Below, piece by piece: positions 35,601 through 45,425 of a DNA stretch of 64,000 nucleotides; within the stretch, counting starts at the first letter, position 1, and every line of letters starts with the position of its first letter. The notes below the pieces were generated by a model. The model was given only the letters and a program-made list of their open reading frames with translations, searched no databases and was not told the DNA's origin. The stretch is from Parasaccharibacter apium (lineage in GTDB: Bacteria > Pseudomonadota > Alphaproteobacteria > Acetobacterales > Acetobacteraceae). The stretch covers positions 62,001 through 126,000 of the forward strand of contig NZ_MEJG01000001.1 of assembly GCF_002592045.1 (NCBI RefSeq). The letters are read 5' to 3'. The position numbers were made by a program, and so were the translations under genes.

Positions 35601-38270
35601 GTGAAGGCCCAACTCCTCCCCCCCCAATTTGCGCGCCTCAAGCGGAAAGCCGCCCGCCGGTTGCAGGTGGAGCGTGTGTGGCACTATCTGCGCTGGCTTG
35701 TGCTGCTTATCGGGCTATGGGGGTGTGGTGCCTGCCTCCACCTTCCGCAATCCCTGCCGGATTATCTTCATTTTGTGCTAGAGTTCATCCTCTTTGGGGG
35801 GATGATTCTTTGGGTGGGATACGCCCTTCATCATGAGCCACCTCCCTCAATGGAGGCGATCGACCAACGCATTGCCCGCGATGCTGGGCTCGCCTTTCAT
35901 CCTCTCGCAGCTCTGACAGACCGACCCGCCCTTCTTGACACATTATCTGATGAGCAAAAGCATCATACAGGGTATGTATGGGCTCTCCACCGCCAAAGGC
36001 TGCTTACGGCATTAGAGACCATTTCCCTCCGTCCGCCGCGTTTCTTCCATCATTGGGGTGAGCGACTAACCGCTCTTTTGCTTCTTATCAGCCTTGCTAG
36101 CCTCGCAGCCCTAGCAGGGCCACAACTAGGCTTACGCCTAAAAGCAGGCTTCCTCCCCGGCCATGATGACGATGCTGCACCGCTCCCCTCCCTCCAAGCA
36201 TGGATCAATCAACCGCATTATGCGCCTGGGGCACCGGTTTTTCTTACCCCACACATGCCCCCACTCTCCCTACCAGAGGGTGCAATGCTGCATATCCTTG
36301 TAGGGGACGCAGCAAGTCGCCCTTCCTTACGCGGCAAAGTTCACGCCCATTATAGCCATCTTCCTTCTGGAGAATGGCAGGTTGAAGCCACCCTCCATAA
36401 CAGTCACACACTCATTTTAACCTATCGTGGCCGGATACTGAGCCGTTGGTCAGTACAAATTAGCCGCGATACCCCCCCTGACATACGCTGGGATGGCAAA
36501 GCTGGGACACAAGACAAAGATGATTGGCACACCAATATCCCTTGGGCTGTCTCCCAACCGCATGGCGTTATTGCCCTAAATGTACAGCTACATCCCATCA
36601 TCCCCCCTTCTCATGCCCCAGATAAAGCGCATGAAATACTTATTCCACTCCCTTTAAAACCTCATACCCTTAAAGCTAACACCACCACGCGGCTTGACCT
36701 CTCAAAAAGCCCCTTTGCAGGATTGCACGTCGTAGGCCGGCTCTGCGCACAAAGCAGTTCTGGCAAATGGGCTTGCTCCGCAACTCAGACATTTAAGCTA
36801 GGACATCGTCCCTTCCACAACCCCATTAGCCGCGCCCTGCTTGCTTTGCGGTTGCGCCTTGCCAGCGGGCAAGATGACCTTACCCAAACAGCCCATACGC
36901 TCCAGCTACTCACAGACCTCGCTTTACCTAACGATGTTGCATTCCCCCTCATCGCACTGCAAAACCAAATCCGCATAGGTCTCTCCACAGCAGATGTTAT
37001 TGAGCAGCTTTGGTTTGATGCACTATATAATGAGGATCGCCAGCATGATGGGCAAATGATTGCCCTCTCTATGCTCCATGTCCGCGCATTACAAAATGCG
37101 CTACAACTGCATTTACGCGCTTTGGCTCAGCAGCCTATCCCCCCCTCGCTGCATGAGCAAAACGCCTTACATGACGAGTTGGACCGCCTTAAAGACGCCC
37201 TAGACCAGCATCTTGCGTTTATCTTTCAAAAAGCGAACCGCAGCGGACTCATTATGCCTATGCCTGATGGAAACGGCATGCCTTGGACACGCCTTGCCGG
37301 GCAAGTGCAAGCTGACGCGCTAGCAGGGCATATCCCACAAGCTTTAGACCATCTCCAAGCTATGCTAGAGCCTGCTGAACAAATGCGCCAAGCAACGTTG
37401 CCAGACATGCAAACTCTCGCAGCCTCTATGCAGGCCCAAGCAGAAGCACGAAGCCAACGTATGGCCCTACGCGACCTCATCCGGGAAGAGACAAACCTGC
37501 TCAACCATGCCCAAAAACGCCTCGCTGCCGAGCAATCATCCCCGATGACAACGGAGCAACATAAGGACGTCTCTCAGATGTCCACGGCAGAATTACTCAA
37601 TCAATTAGGCATGGCCCCACGAGACGCGGCACCGCCTCCGACCACTCCGCTTGAGCACACAGCCCTTCTAAACCACGCTGATGACCGTAGGCAGGATCAT
37701 GCCACGCAATATGCCCTACGCCACCTTACCCATATCTTAAATAAACGCGGTGAAGCCTTAACAAAGAAGAAAATGCCTAATCTTGTAAAAGCCGAAGCAG
37801 ATATGGGGCCTGTACTACATAATTTGGCAAATCGGCAGGATGATATCAGTGTCAAAGCCATCCAAACTGTTTTGGATGATCTCTCCAAAGCACGTCATGA
37901 GATGAAGCATAATCAAACGGAAATGCAGAAGCAGGCCAAAGGTCATCTCGGCTTCATCCCCCCACCATCTTCTAACCCAACGGAGGACCCTAATGGCAGC
38001 GTAGGGACCTCCCCCACAGATGACCCTAATGGGGGGCAAGATCAGGATAATGACGAGCCAGAGGAGGAAAAACAACCTCAAAACCGAGACCCGCTCGGGC
38101 GGAAGCTAGATGATAGCCCTGACTCGGATGCGCATATACCTGACCATGAAAATAACCGTGCCCATGATATTGAACGTGAGCTCCAACGCCGCGCTTCAGA
38201 CCGCACACGCCCGCAAAGTGAGCTAGATTACCTCAACCGTCTGCTCGCCCCACTGCGCCAGCCGCATTAA
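35601..38270 (+). CDS. TIGR02302/DUF4175-family membrane protein
   Basis: This is an 889-aa protein starting at GTG. Three N-terminal hydrophobic segments (about 28-46, 55-76 and 156-176) are followed by a long extracytoplasmic region with LPSLQAWINQPHYAPGAPVFL. A helical, Gln-rich part follows, and a Pro/Asp/Asn-rich tail with the near-repeat TEDPNGSVGT, TDDPNGGQDQ and DNDEPEEE. The order lysA followed by such a gene is conserved in Alphaproteobacteria. Function is unknown; envelope association is inferred from topology. No good SD is visible, and the 5-nt gap suggests coupling to lysA. Confidence 0.82.
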   Translation: MKAQLLPPQFARLKRKAARRLQVERVWHYLRWLVLLIGLWGCGACLHLPQSLPDYLHFVLEFILFGGMILWVGYALHHEPPPSMEAIDQRIARDAGLAFHPLAALTDRPALLDTLSDEQKHHTGYVWALHRQRLLTALETISLRPPRFFHHWGERLTALLLLISLASLAALAGPQLGLRLKAGFLPGHDDDAAPLPSLQAWINQPHYAPGAPVFLTPHMPPLSLPEGAMLHILVGDAASRPSLRGKVHAHYSHLPSGEWQVEATLHNSHTLILTYRGRILSRWSVQISRDTPPDIRWDGKAGTQDKDDWHTNIPWAVSQPHGVIALNVQLHPIIPPSHAPDKAHEILIPLPLKPHTLKANTTTRLDLSKSPFAGLHVVGRLCAQSSSGKWACSATQTFKLGHRPFHNPISRALLALRLRLASGQDDLTQTAHTLQLLTDLALPNDVAFPLIALQNQIRIGLSTADVIEQLWFDALYNEDRQHDGQMIALSMLHVRALQNALQLHLRALAQQPIPPSLHEQNALHDELDRLKDALDQHLAFIFQKANRSGLIMPMPDGNGMPWTRLAGQVQADALAGHIPQALDHLQAMLEPAEQMRQATLPDMQTLAASMQAQAEARSQRMALRDLIREETNLLNHAQKRLAAEQSSPMTTEQHKDVSQMSTAELLNQLGMAPRDAAPPPTTPLEHTALLNHADDRRQDHATQYALRHLTHILNKRGEALTKKKMPNLVKAEADMGPVLHNLANRQDDISVKAIQTVLDDLSKARHEMKHNQTEMQKQAKGHLGFIPPPSSNPTEDPNGSVGTSPTDDPNGGQDQDNDEPEEEKQPQNRDPLGRKLDDSPDSDAHIPDHENNRAHDIERELQRRASDRTRPQSELDYLNRLLAPLRQPH

Positions 38271-38284
38271 ACCCTCTCAACCCG

Positions 38285-39013
38285 TTATGGGCGGCATTGA
38301 TGGTCCTGCAGCTCCTCAGCATACCCCCAGCCCATCCCTCCAGCACGATTACGGAGTAAGAGAAACGCCCCTTGCGAGGCAATAACTGCCACACCATACC
38401 GACCGCGCTCTCTTTCATCCGCGCCTTTTGGGAAAAAAGAAACCATTTGCAACGCAGGCGGCTCTAGGGTGGGGACACGCCACCACCGGTACATATGCCC
38501 CAAGAGACGCACCTCTCCCGCACGAGCCTCACGCGGTATGTGGGCCAGTATTTGCCGTACATCCTCCCTCATACAATCTATATGAATATGAAGCTGCTCT
38601 TGGCTTCGCGCCCAACGAGAGTTAATCGCTAATAAAAATCGTTCATCAGCTATGGGAATACCATAAGCATACGCAACAAAATGACGTTGCTCCCATGCCT
38701 GCTGCACATAAGGTGGCGTGTCGGCATGTAATAAAGGATCAGCCTCAATGCCGCGTATAGGTTGGGTCGGTAAAAGAAGATACTGCCCCTGTCCCTCCCG
38801 TGCTTTTAGCACGGCATAACCATCCTTCGCTTTGTATATAGTACAAGGACGATGCGCCGCATCCACCGCACAATGTTGGACAATACGCCACAAAGCTCCA
38901 CTTTGATAATGCCAATAAAAAAGACACAACATCACCCCACATAACAAAGCCGTGGCCCCTCCCATTAGAAGAACCACGGCCGAACGAGATGGCGTAACAT
39001 TCACCACTGGCAC
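38285..39013 (-). CDS. cdh: CDP-diacylglycerol diphosphatase
   Basis: Cdh hydrolyses CDP-diacylglycerol to phosphatidate and CMP. The 242-aa product has one N-terminal membrane helix (VVLLMGGATALLCGVMLCLFYW), a Cys-containing segment, GQYLLLPTQPIRGIEADPLL, LAINSRWARSQEQLHIHIDC with the histidine-triad-like catalytic H.H, and DVRQIL. These align by eye with E. coli Cdh (YLLMPTYRINGIES, SLAINSR, HIHISC). The start is GTG, overlapping the ppx stop by one base (TAGTG), so it is the distal gene of ppk-ppx-cdh. Confidence 0.85.
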   Translation of the reverse strand: MPVVNVTPSRSAVVLLMGGATALLCGVMLCLFYWHYQSGALWRIVQHCAVDAAHRPCTIYKAKDGYAVLKAREGQGQYLLLPTQPIRGIEADPLLHADTPPYVQQAWEQRHFVAYAYGIPIADERFLLAINSRWARSQEQLHIHIDCMREDVRQILAHIPREARAGEVRLLGHMYRWWRVPTLEPPALQMVSFFPKGADERERGRYGVAVIASQGAFLLLRNRAGGMGWGYAEELQDHQCRP

Positions 39014-40530
39014 TAACGCAAATCAGCCTCCACCCCTAGAGATTCAGCTAACCGGCTCAGCTGGCGCGATACAGCATTACCACCAGAGCGCAAACGGCTA
39101 CCATGTAGATTAAGAACCAGCTGATCCTCATCCTTTAAGGCTAGATGCGTCTCCTCCAGCAACACTTCCGTGCCTGCACAGAGCATATAAACAAGCCGGA
39201 ATGCCTGCCCTAACCGAATAGCCGCCTCATAATATTCCTTACTCAACAAACGACGCGACGGCTCTAGAACAGGGCTTTCCCGGTCCATGTCGTATCGTCC
39301 AGCTAACACGAGGGCAAGAAAGGCGCGCGATTCATGCGAAAAACCCACCCCGTGACAATATAAAAGCCGTCGATATGTTTGCTCCGCCCTATATTGCGGA
39401 TGGTCATAGGAGCCAATATCCGAGACCATACAAGCCAATCTAAATTGTAAGGAAAGGAAAGCGTCGTCCTTCCATCCCAACCCAGATAAAAAGACCGGTG
39501 CTAACCACGCATGTAATGGCCCAGCAAAGGATGCATTCCGCCCTAATCGCCCTGCCATCTCGCTTGCAAGAGCCTCCATCGGCTCTTCATCGGCTACACA
39601 AGCGGCAACCTCGCGCATGTACCACCCTTCACGCAGCCCTTCTGCACTGAAGATAACTTCTGGCGCATCCGTTTTATCAAGCAACGCTAACAGCACTTGT
39701 GCAGCAAAAGGAGCGTCCACCATCCGTTTGCGGGGGACATTCCCTATCTTTTCCATCTGCTTACGGCTGGCCCCTGTAATCCATTCAGCCATCTCGACAG
39801 CCTCTTGGCGGTTAAGACAGAAGAGATGGACCATATTCAATGGATAATCCGTCCGCGCCATATGCAAACGCGCTAAGGCACGAAACGCCCCACCGACTAA
39901 ATAAAGCGGCTTGCCCTTCGCATCCTCTAACCACGCGACATCGGCCAATGTTTTACGCGCAATCGCCGCGGCCTTCTCTAAATCATCCTCCGAGCGTTCT
40001 CTAAGACGAATCACCCCAAGAGGCGTTGTTCCAGCATCAAAATAGGCACCATCACGTACACGAATCAGCTCTAAAGAGCCTCCGCCAATATCAGCCACGA
40101 TACCATCTGCCGCCGGCAATGCGCACAAGACCCCCGTGGCAGAATAATCAGCTTCTTCTTCCCCATTTAGGACGCGAAAACGTGCCCCAGGCATCCGCAT
40201 CTGAGCCGCTCGGACAAACTCTGCCCCATTACGCGCATCCCGTACGGCCGCTGTTGCCAAGACATCAAAGGGCTGCACCCCCATCGCCTGGCCAATAACC
40301 TGATAACGAGCCAAAACCTCCAGCGCGCGCTCGATGCCTTCCTCACTCAGCAAGCCTGTTGCCTCTAATCCGGCACCAAGCCGCAATGTTGCTTTCTCGT
40401 TAAAAATGGGAACGGGGTTACGCGCGACCCCCTCATACACGACCATCCGTACCGAGTTAGAACCGAGGTCCACAATCGCCGCCCGGCGGGACTGACGAGC
40501 AGTCCCCCGTTGCGCTGTGTTTTCTACCAT
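39013..40530 (-). CDS. ppx: Exopolyphosphatase (Ppx/GppA family)
   Basis: Ppx removes terminal phosphates from polyphosphate; GppA relatives hydrolyse pppGpp. The actin-like ATPase fold shows AIVDLGSNSVRMVVYEG, ATAAVRDARNG, the catalytic-Glu region LNGEEEADYSATG and VADIGGGSLEL. A C-terminal helical HD-type region follows (YCHGVGFSHESRAF). Its 505 aa fits. It starts 2 nt after ppk, the classic ppk-ppx arrangement, which favours polyphosphate as substrate. Confidence 0.93.
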   Translation of the reverse strand: MVENTAQRGTARQSRRAAIVDLGSNSVRMVVYEGVARNPVPIFNEKATLRLGAGLEATGLLSEEGIERALEVLARYQVIGQAMGVQPFDVLATAAVRDARNGAEFVRAAQMRMPGARFRVLNGEEEADYSATGVLCALPAADGIVADIGGGSLELIRVRDGAYFDAGTTPLGVIRLRERSEDDLEKAAAIARKTLADVAWLEDAKGKPLYLVGGAFRALARLHMARTDYPLNMVHLFCLNRQEAVEMAEWITGASRKQMEKIGNVPRKRMVDAPFAAQVLLALLDKTDAPEVIFSAEGLREGWYMREVAACVADEEPMEALASEMAGRLGRNASFAGPLHAWLAPVFLSGLGWKDDAFLSLQFRLACMVSDIGSYDHPQYRAEQTYRRLLYCHGVGFSHESRAFLALVLAGRYDMDRESPVLEPSRRLLSKEYYEAAIRLGQAFRLVYMLCAGTEVLLEETHLALKDEDQLVLNLHGSRLRSGGNAVSRQLSRLAESLGVEADLR

Positions 40531-40532
40531 CC

Positions 40533-42695
40533 TTACGACTCCTGTACTGCTGCCCCAGCACGAGACCCAGGTGCTACAGGGGCACTCGCCGCCCCATAAG
40601 CAGGAGAGGGATGGGCCATGAAATAATCATGGGCACAAAGAGGCTCACTACCTGGAGCCATACGCTCCCACTTACCCTCTGGGGTCATCTTCCAACTCCG
40701 CAATGTATCACGCAAATTCACAACCATGATCTGATTGAGAATATGAGCATGGGCAGCAGGGTCAGTAATGGGAACCATCGCCTCAATCCGCCGATCCATA
40801 TTGCGCTTCATCCAGTCTGCCGAGGAGATATACAGCTTAGCGCTCTCTGAAGGAAGCGCCTGGCCATTCCCAAAGGCAAAGACACGTGCATGTTCCAGGT
40901 AACGCCCGACGATGGAATGGACCTCAATATTATCAGAAAGGCCCTTCACACCAGGACGCAAACAGCAAATACCCCGTACCACTGCCTTAATAGACACACC
41001 CGCTTGTGAGGCATCATAGAGCAGCTCGATCAATTGCGGGTCCACTAAGCTATTCATTTTCAGCCAAATCTGCGCTGGACGCCCTGCACGAGCATGCTCC
41101 ATCTCCGCATGGACTAACTCCTCCAATTTAGGACGAATCGTCAGAGGAGAGCAGCAAAGAGCTTGCAAATGAGGTTCCGCACAACCCGTTGTATAATTGA
41201 AAAGCCGGGCCGCATCCTCCACCAACACAGGATTACACGTAAAGAAGGAAATATCCGTGTAAATCTTCGCCGTGCTAGGATGATAATTCCCCGTCCCAAA
41301 ATGAGCGTAAGATTGCAGTCGTTCTCCCTCCCGCCGGACAACGAGAATCATCTTCGCATGGGTCTTATACGCAGCCAGACCATAAACAACCTGCACACCC
41401 CGTGTCTCCAGTGCACGCGCTAGACGGATATTGGCCTCCTCATCAAACCGAGCTCGCAATTCCACCACGGCCGTAACGGACTTACCTGCTTCAACAGCGG
41501 CAATCAACGCATGAACAATCGGGCTATCATGCGATGTCCGATAAATAGACTGCTTAATGGAAATAACATCCGGGTCTTGCGCCGCCTGTTGGAGGAAATG
41601 CACAACAACATCGTAACTCTCGTAAGGATGCTGAACCACCAAATCTTTTTCTTTGATAGTGGCAAAACAATCCCCGCCATGATCCACCACACGTTGGGGC
41701 ATAGCAGCATGAAAGGGGGGAAAAAGCAGCTCCGGCCGGTCAGACACAATAAGCTGTTTCACATCGCCCATACCAGCCATCTTGGGTAACAAGACGACTT
41801 CATCACGCTCTAACCCCAACTTACGGATGACATGCTTAGGGATAGTCCCTTCCACCTCTAAATGGATGCACGCACCACGTCGGCGCTCCTTTACCGCATT
41901 CTCAAAGTTATTGAGCAAATCCTCTGCATCTTCCTCAAGCTCAACGTCCAAATTCCGCACGATACGCATCATCCCTGTAGGGACACTATGCATCCCAGGA
42001 AAAAGCGACTTGGAGAAATGAGCAATCACATATTCCAATGCTATAAAACGGATGACCCCCTGCTTATCCGGCAAACGGATAAAACGCGGAAGCTGTGGCG
42101 GCATCACAACTAAACCATCTGCTTTGTGCTTGTGCGAATCAGTCTCCCTAAGACGCAGCACCAAAGCCTGCCCCCCACTTGGAATAAATGGCAGAGGATG
42201 TGTTGGATTTAAATCCACCGGCGTCAGGACAGGGTAAACCTGTCCCTCAAAATATTCCTTTAACCATGCTTTATCAAGATGATGCAGCTTATCGATCGAC
42301 TCGATGACAATATTTTCTTTGGCCAATTCCGCACGCAAGCCGTGCCAAATGCGCTGCTGCTCTTGTTGCATACACCATGCTTGATAACGCACCGTCTCTA
42401 GCTGCTGTGTCGGTGTCAGACCATCAACACTTTTTTTCGTAGCTCCATCATGGACCTGATCTATCAACCCAGCAACACGAACAGCATAAAATTCGTCCAT
42501 ATTCCCCGCACTAATGGAGAGGAAACGCACCCGCTCCAAAAGGGGATTGGACAGATCTTCCGCTTCTTCCAGAACACGCTGGTTAAAATCCAACCAGGAC
42601 AATTCCCTATTGATAAACGCTAAATGGTGATATTTATGCAGACCCTTCGCCGCTGCATATCCCTCATGATGTGTGGAATCGGCTCTGTCAGTCAC
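40533..42695 (-). CDS. ppk: Polyphosphate kinase 1
   Basis: PPK1 makes polyphosphate from ATP reversibly. Domains in order are N (FINRELSWLDFNQRVLEEA), H, C1 and C2. The autophosphorylated His is in YKTHAKMILVVRR and the second essential His in YAHFGTGNYHPSTAK; SIKQSIYRTS and YISSADWMKRNMDRR are also clear. Its 720 aa is typical. It is first in ppk-ppx-cdh. I see no convincing Pho box in the 152 bp upstream. Confidence 0.96.
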   Translation of the reverse strand: MTDRADSTHHEGYAAAKGLHKYHHLAFINRELSWLDFNQRVLEEAEDLSNPLLERVRFLSISAGNMDEFYAVRVAGLIDQVHDGATKKSVDGLTPTQQLETVRYQAWCMQQEQQRIWHGLRAELAKENIVIESIDKLHHLDKAWLKEYFEGQVYPVLTPVDLNPTHPLPFIPSGGQALVLRLRETDSHKHKADGLVVMPPQLPRFIRLPDKQGVIRFIALEYVIAHFSKSLFPGMHSVPTGMMRIVRNLDVELEEDAEDLLNNFENAVKERRRGACIHLEVEGTIPKHVIRKLGLERDEVVLLPKMAGMGDVKQLIVSDRPELLFPPFHAAMPQRVVDHGGDCFATIKEKDLVVQHPYESYDVVVHFLQQAAQDPDVISIKQSIYRTSHDSPIVHALIAAVEAGKSVTAVVELRARFDEEANIRLARALETRGVQVVYGLAAYKTHAKMILVVRREGERLQSYAHFGTGNYHPSTAKIYTDISFFTCNPVLVEDAARLFNYTTGCAEPHLQALCCSPLTIRPKLEELVHAEMEHARAGRPAQIWLKMNSLVDPQLIELLYDASQAGVSIKAVVRGICCLRPGVKGLSDNIEVHSIVGRYLEHARVFAFGNGQALPSESAKLYISSADWMKRNMDRRIEAMVPITDPAAHAHILNQIMVVNLRDTLRSWKMTPEGKWERMAPGSEPLCAHDYFMAHPSPAYGAASAPVAPGSRAGAAVQES

Positions 42696-42847
42696 GTCAG
42701 TTCTCCTCCAAACGTCTTAGCAGCATCCCGACGGGGACACCTGAACGTGAAAATCATTACAACAACCATTCTTCCAACATAGCAATCCTTCTGGAGGATT
42801 TTATTTACCTTCCATCAAACTAAATATAGCAGCATTGATCGTACCGA

Positions 42848-43579
42848 TTACTCCTCCTCTTTTAATAGGTCTTTAAGCACATCCACTGCCAACATCCGTG
42901 TAATCGCACTCCCTCGCGCCATCGCTGCTTTATCAAGACGTTGTACGGCTTGTACCAACGCACCCCCCGTCCGGGGGAGCCGCCGCCATAGCCAATCTGT
43001 CACCGATTGTGGGACAACAAGCTGACGCTCCGCTAATAGAGACAACAATAAGGTCGCCCGTACATCATCCTCTGGTTCCTCCAAACCCGCTGTAACAGTT
43101 GCGCGCAACCGGCTTGCAAGGTCAGGCAGGGCAAAATCACCCCGTGCAGGAGGATAACGCGAGGCCATCAACACACGCTGCCCTGCCGCATGAGCACGAT
43201 TAAGTACATGCAGCAAGGCAACTTCATCTTTTAAGTTTTCCAGATGATCAATGGCTAAAGGGGCAATGGCAGCCTCTAAAACACGCCCCTCAACACGCAA
43301 CGCACCCTCGTGATCGCATGACAGTGACGCTGCCTCAAACAGAATCGCTTCCTGTTCTGCCGCCCATATATGGAGCAAATGCGTCTTACCTGTACCCACA
43401 GGCCCCCATAGCCACAACCGCCCTTCTGGCCATTGAGGCCGTGCTAACCACGCCCGTGCTGAAGCGTTAGAGCCCCCCGCAATAAAACGCTCTGCTGAAA
43501 AATGCCGCCCTTGTTGCAAGTCCAACGCAAGTTGTGCCTGTACGCTAAGGGGCGTGTCCGGCTCTCTCTTTTCCCCCAT
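42848..43579 (-). CDS. hdaA: DnaA-related regulator HdaA
   Basis: HdaA with the loaded sliding clamp stimulates DnaA-ATP hydrolysis, limiting re-initiation. The 243-aa protein has an N-terminal clamp-binding motif QLALDL, AAA+ Walker A GPVGTGKT, Walker B APLAIDHLE and a sensor region SRYPP, but no DNA-binding domain IV. Position beside ppk and divergent from purM matches the conserved alphaproteobacterial arrangement. Confidence 0.88.
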   Translation of the reverse strand: MGEKREPDTPLSVQAQLALDLQQGRHFSAERFIAGGSNASARAWLARPQWPEGRLWLWGPVGTGKTHLLHIWAAEQEAILFEAASLSCDHEGALRVEGRVLEAAIAPLAIDHLENLKDEVALLHVLNRAHAAGQRVLMASRYPPARGDFALPDLASRLRATVTAGLEEPEDDVRATLLLSLLAERQLVVPQSVTDWLWRRLPRTGGALVQAVQRLDKAAMARGSAITRMLAVDVLKDLLKEEE

Positions 43580-43691
43580 ATCTGCCCTCTCAGCCTATTC
43601 GCTTAAATGATTTCATACGCCCTACATTCCGTCTTCGTGCAGGATGCTCTATAAAGAGGCCAGCATCAACCAGCAGGGATAGCCTCTCTCC

Positions 43692-44750
43692 ATGACCAAG
43701 ACCCCTCCCCCCTCCAGCGCAAGTTATGCAGCCGCCGGTGTTGATATTGAAGCCGGAGATGCTCTGGTTGACGCCATCAAGCCCGCGGCCAAGGCAACCA
43801 ATCGCCCCGGTGTTATGGGCGGGCTTGGTGGGTTTGGTGCCCTGTTTGACCCCAAAGCCGCTGGGTTAAAGGACCCTGTCCTCGTCAGCTGTACAGATGG
43901 CGTGGGCACAAAGCTCCTCCTCGCTATCGAGAGCGGCTTGCATGATGAAATCGGCATCGACTTAGTCGCTATGTGCGTTAATGACCTCATCGTCCAAGGG
44001 GCACAGCCGCTTTTCTTCCTTGATTATATGGCAACAGGTCATCTCTCCGTCTCCGTGGCAGAGCGGATTATTAAAGGGATTGCCGCAGCCTGTAAGGAAA
44101 GTGGCTGCGCCCTCGTTGGGGGGGAAACAGCGGAGATGCCGGGCCTTTACGGCAAAGGCCATTATGACCTCGCCGGCTTCAGCGTTGGGGCAGCAGAGCG
44201 TGACGCTATGTTACCTGCCACCATTCGCGAGGGCGATAGTCTCATCGCGCTGCCCTCCTCTGGGGTACATTCCAACGGGTTCTCTCTCGTTCGTCATATT
44301 GTGGAGTCCTCTGGTCTAAGCTGGAAGGACCCCGCCCCCTTCTCACCAAAGCAAACTTTGGCAGAAGCCTTCCTGACCCCCACACGGCTTTATGTCAAAA
44401 CCGTGCTTGCCTTACATGAGAAGAAGCTCCTCAATGGCTGCGCGCATATCACAGGCGGTGGCCTGCCGGGCAATCTGCCACGTGTCCTGCCAGAAGGACT
44501 CGGTGTGGAAGTAGATGGGCAAAGCTGGCCACTCCCCGGTGTATTCTCATGGCTTGCCGAGCAAGGCCCTGTATCTGAAGATGAAATGCTCAAAGTCTTT
44601 AATTGCGGGATTGGTATGGTTCTCATCACCAGCGAACCCGAAAAACTCATGACGGAATTGGAAAAGCTGGACGAAGAAGCCATGCTGATCGGCCGTGTTG
44701 TCCGCAGTACCACAGCTTTCCGCCTCACTGCGCCATTAAATCTAGGTTGA
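43692..44750 (+). CDS. purM: Phosphoribosylformylglycinamidine cyclo-ligase
   Basis: PurM closes FGAM to aminoimidazole ribotide with ATP. Landmarks are YAAAGVDIEAGD, SCTDGVGTKLLLA, GIDLVAMCVNDLIVQGAQPLFFLDY, ALVGGETAEMPGLY, and HITGGGLPGNLPRVLP. Its 352 aa is typical. AGGGATAG lies upstream. purN follows 8 nt after the stop, forming a purM-purN unit. Confidence 0.97.
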   Translation: MTKTPPPSSASYAAAGVDIEAGDALVDAIKPAAKATNRPGVMGGLGGFGALFDPKAAGLKDPVLVSCTDGVGTKLLLAIESGLHDEIGIDLVAMCVNDLIVQGAQPLFFLDYMATGHLSVSVAERIIKGIAAACKESGCALVGGETAEMPGLYGKGHYDLAGFSVGAAERDAMLPATIREGDSLIALPSSGVHSNGFSLVRHIVESSGLSWKDPAPFSPKQTLAEAFLTPTRLYVKTVLALHEKKLLNGCAHITGGGLPGNLPRVLPEGLGVEVDGQSWPLPGVFSWLAEQGPVSEDEMLKVFNCGIGMVLITSEPEKLMTELEKLDEEAMLIGRVVRSTTAFRLTAPLNLG

Positions 44751-44758
44751 GGCGCTTT

Positions 44759-45346
44759 ATGGTGATGAAAACCCCCATCGCTATCCTCATTAGCGGGCGC
44801 GGTAGTAATATGCTCGCTTTAATGGAGGCCTGCGCCCGCCCGGACTTCCCAGCTAAAATTGTCCTTGTTCTGAGCAATAAGGCCGATGCCGCTGGGTTAG
44901 ACACCGCTCGCAAGGCAGGGATTAAAACGCTCTGCATCCCCCATAAAGACTATGGGAAGGACCGTGAGGCGCATGAACGTGCCATAGATGAAGCCGTGCG
45001 GGCCTCTGGTGCGGAATTAATCTGCCTTGCAGGCTATATGCGCGTTCTCACCCCTTGGCTTGTCCAGCAATGGCAGGGGCGGATGATTAATATTCATCCC
45101 AGCTTGCTTCCTGCGTTCCCCGGCCTCCATACGCATGAAGCCGCCCTAAAAGCGGGTGCTAAAGAGCATGGTTGTACCATTCACCTCGTCACCGATGGGG
45201 TGGATGAAGGCCCCATCCTTGCCCAAGCGCGCGTCCCTGTCCTGCCCCATGATGATGCTGATGCCCTCGCCGCCCGAGTTTTGGAGCAAGAACACCGCCT
45301 CTATCCCGAAACGCTCAAGCACTTCATCACACAACGCCACACCTAA
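44759..45346 (+). CDS. purN: Phosphoribosylglycinamide formyltransferase
   Basis: PurN formylates GAR using 10-formyl-THF. The 195-aa protein has ILISGRGSNMLALMEA, the catalytic Asn/His in MINIHPSLLPAFPGLHTHEAA, and the Asp in HLVTDGVDEGPILAQ. ATG 44759 follows GAGG with 7-nt spacing; the open frame extends into purM but without homology. Confidence 0.96.
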   Translation: MVMKTPIAILISGRGSNMLALMEACARPDFPAKIVLVLSNKADAAGLDTARKAGIKTLCIPHKDYGKDREAHERAIDEAVRASGAELICLAGYMRVLTPWLVQQWQGRMINIHPSLLPAFPGLHTHEAALKAGAKEHGCTIHLVTDGVDEGPILAQARVPVLPHDDADALAARVLEQEHRLYPETLKHFITQRHT

Positions 45347-45358
45347 AAGCCAAGCATA

Positions 45359-45386
45359 AAAAAGGGGAGCCATAATGGCTCCCCTT
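45359..45386 (-). terminator. Terminator downstream of ndk
   Basis: AAGGGGAGCCA and TGGCTCCCCTT pair perfectly around TAA. On the minus strand the stem is followed by six T residues, so it ends the ndk transcript; purN on the plus strand gets the stem without a U-run. Confidence 0.8.
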
Positions 45387-45425
45387 CACAGCATGTCCAA
45401 ACATCATGCTAACGCCACTGCTTCA

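Noticed and set aside
42783-42799. AATCC/GGATT stem between hdaA and ppk as a terminator
   Set aside because: Only 5-6 bp with no T-run in the direction needed.
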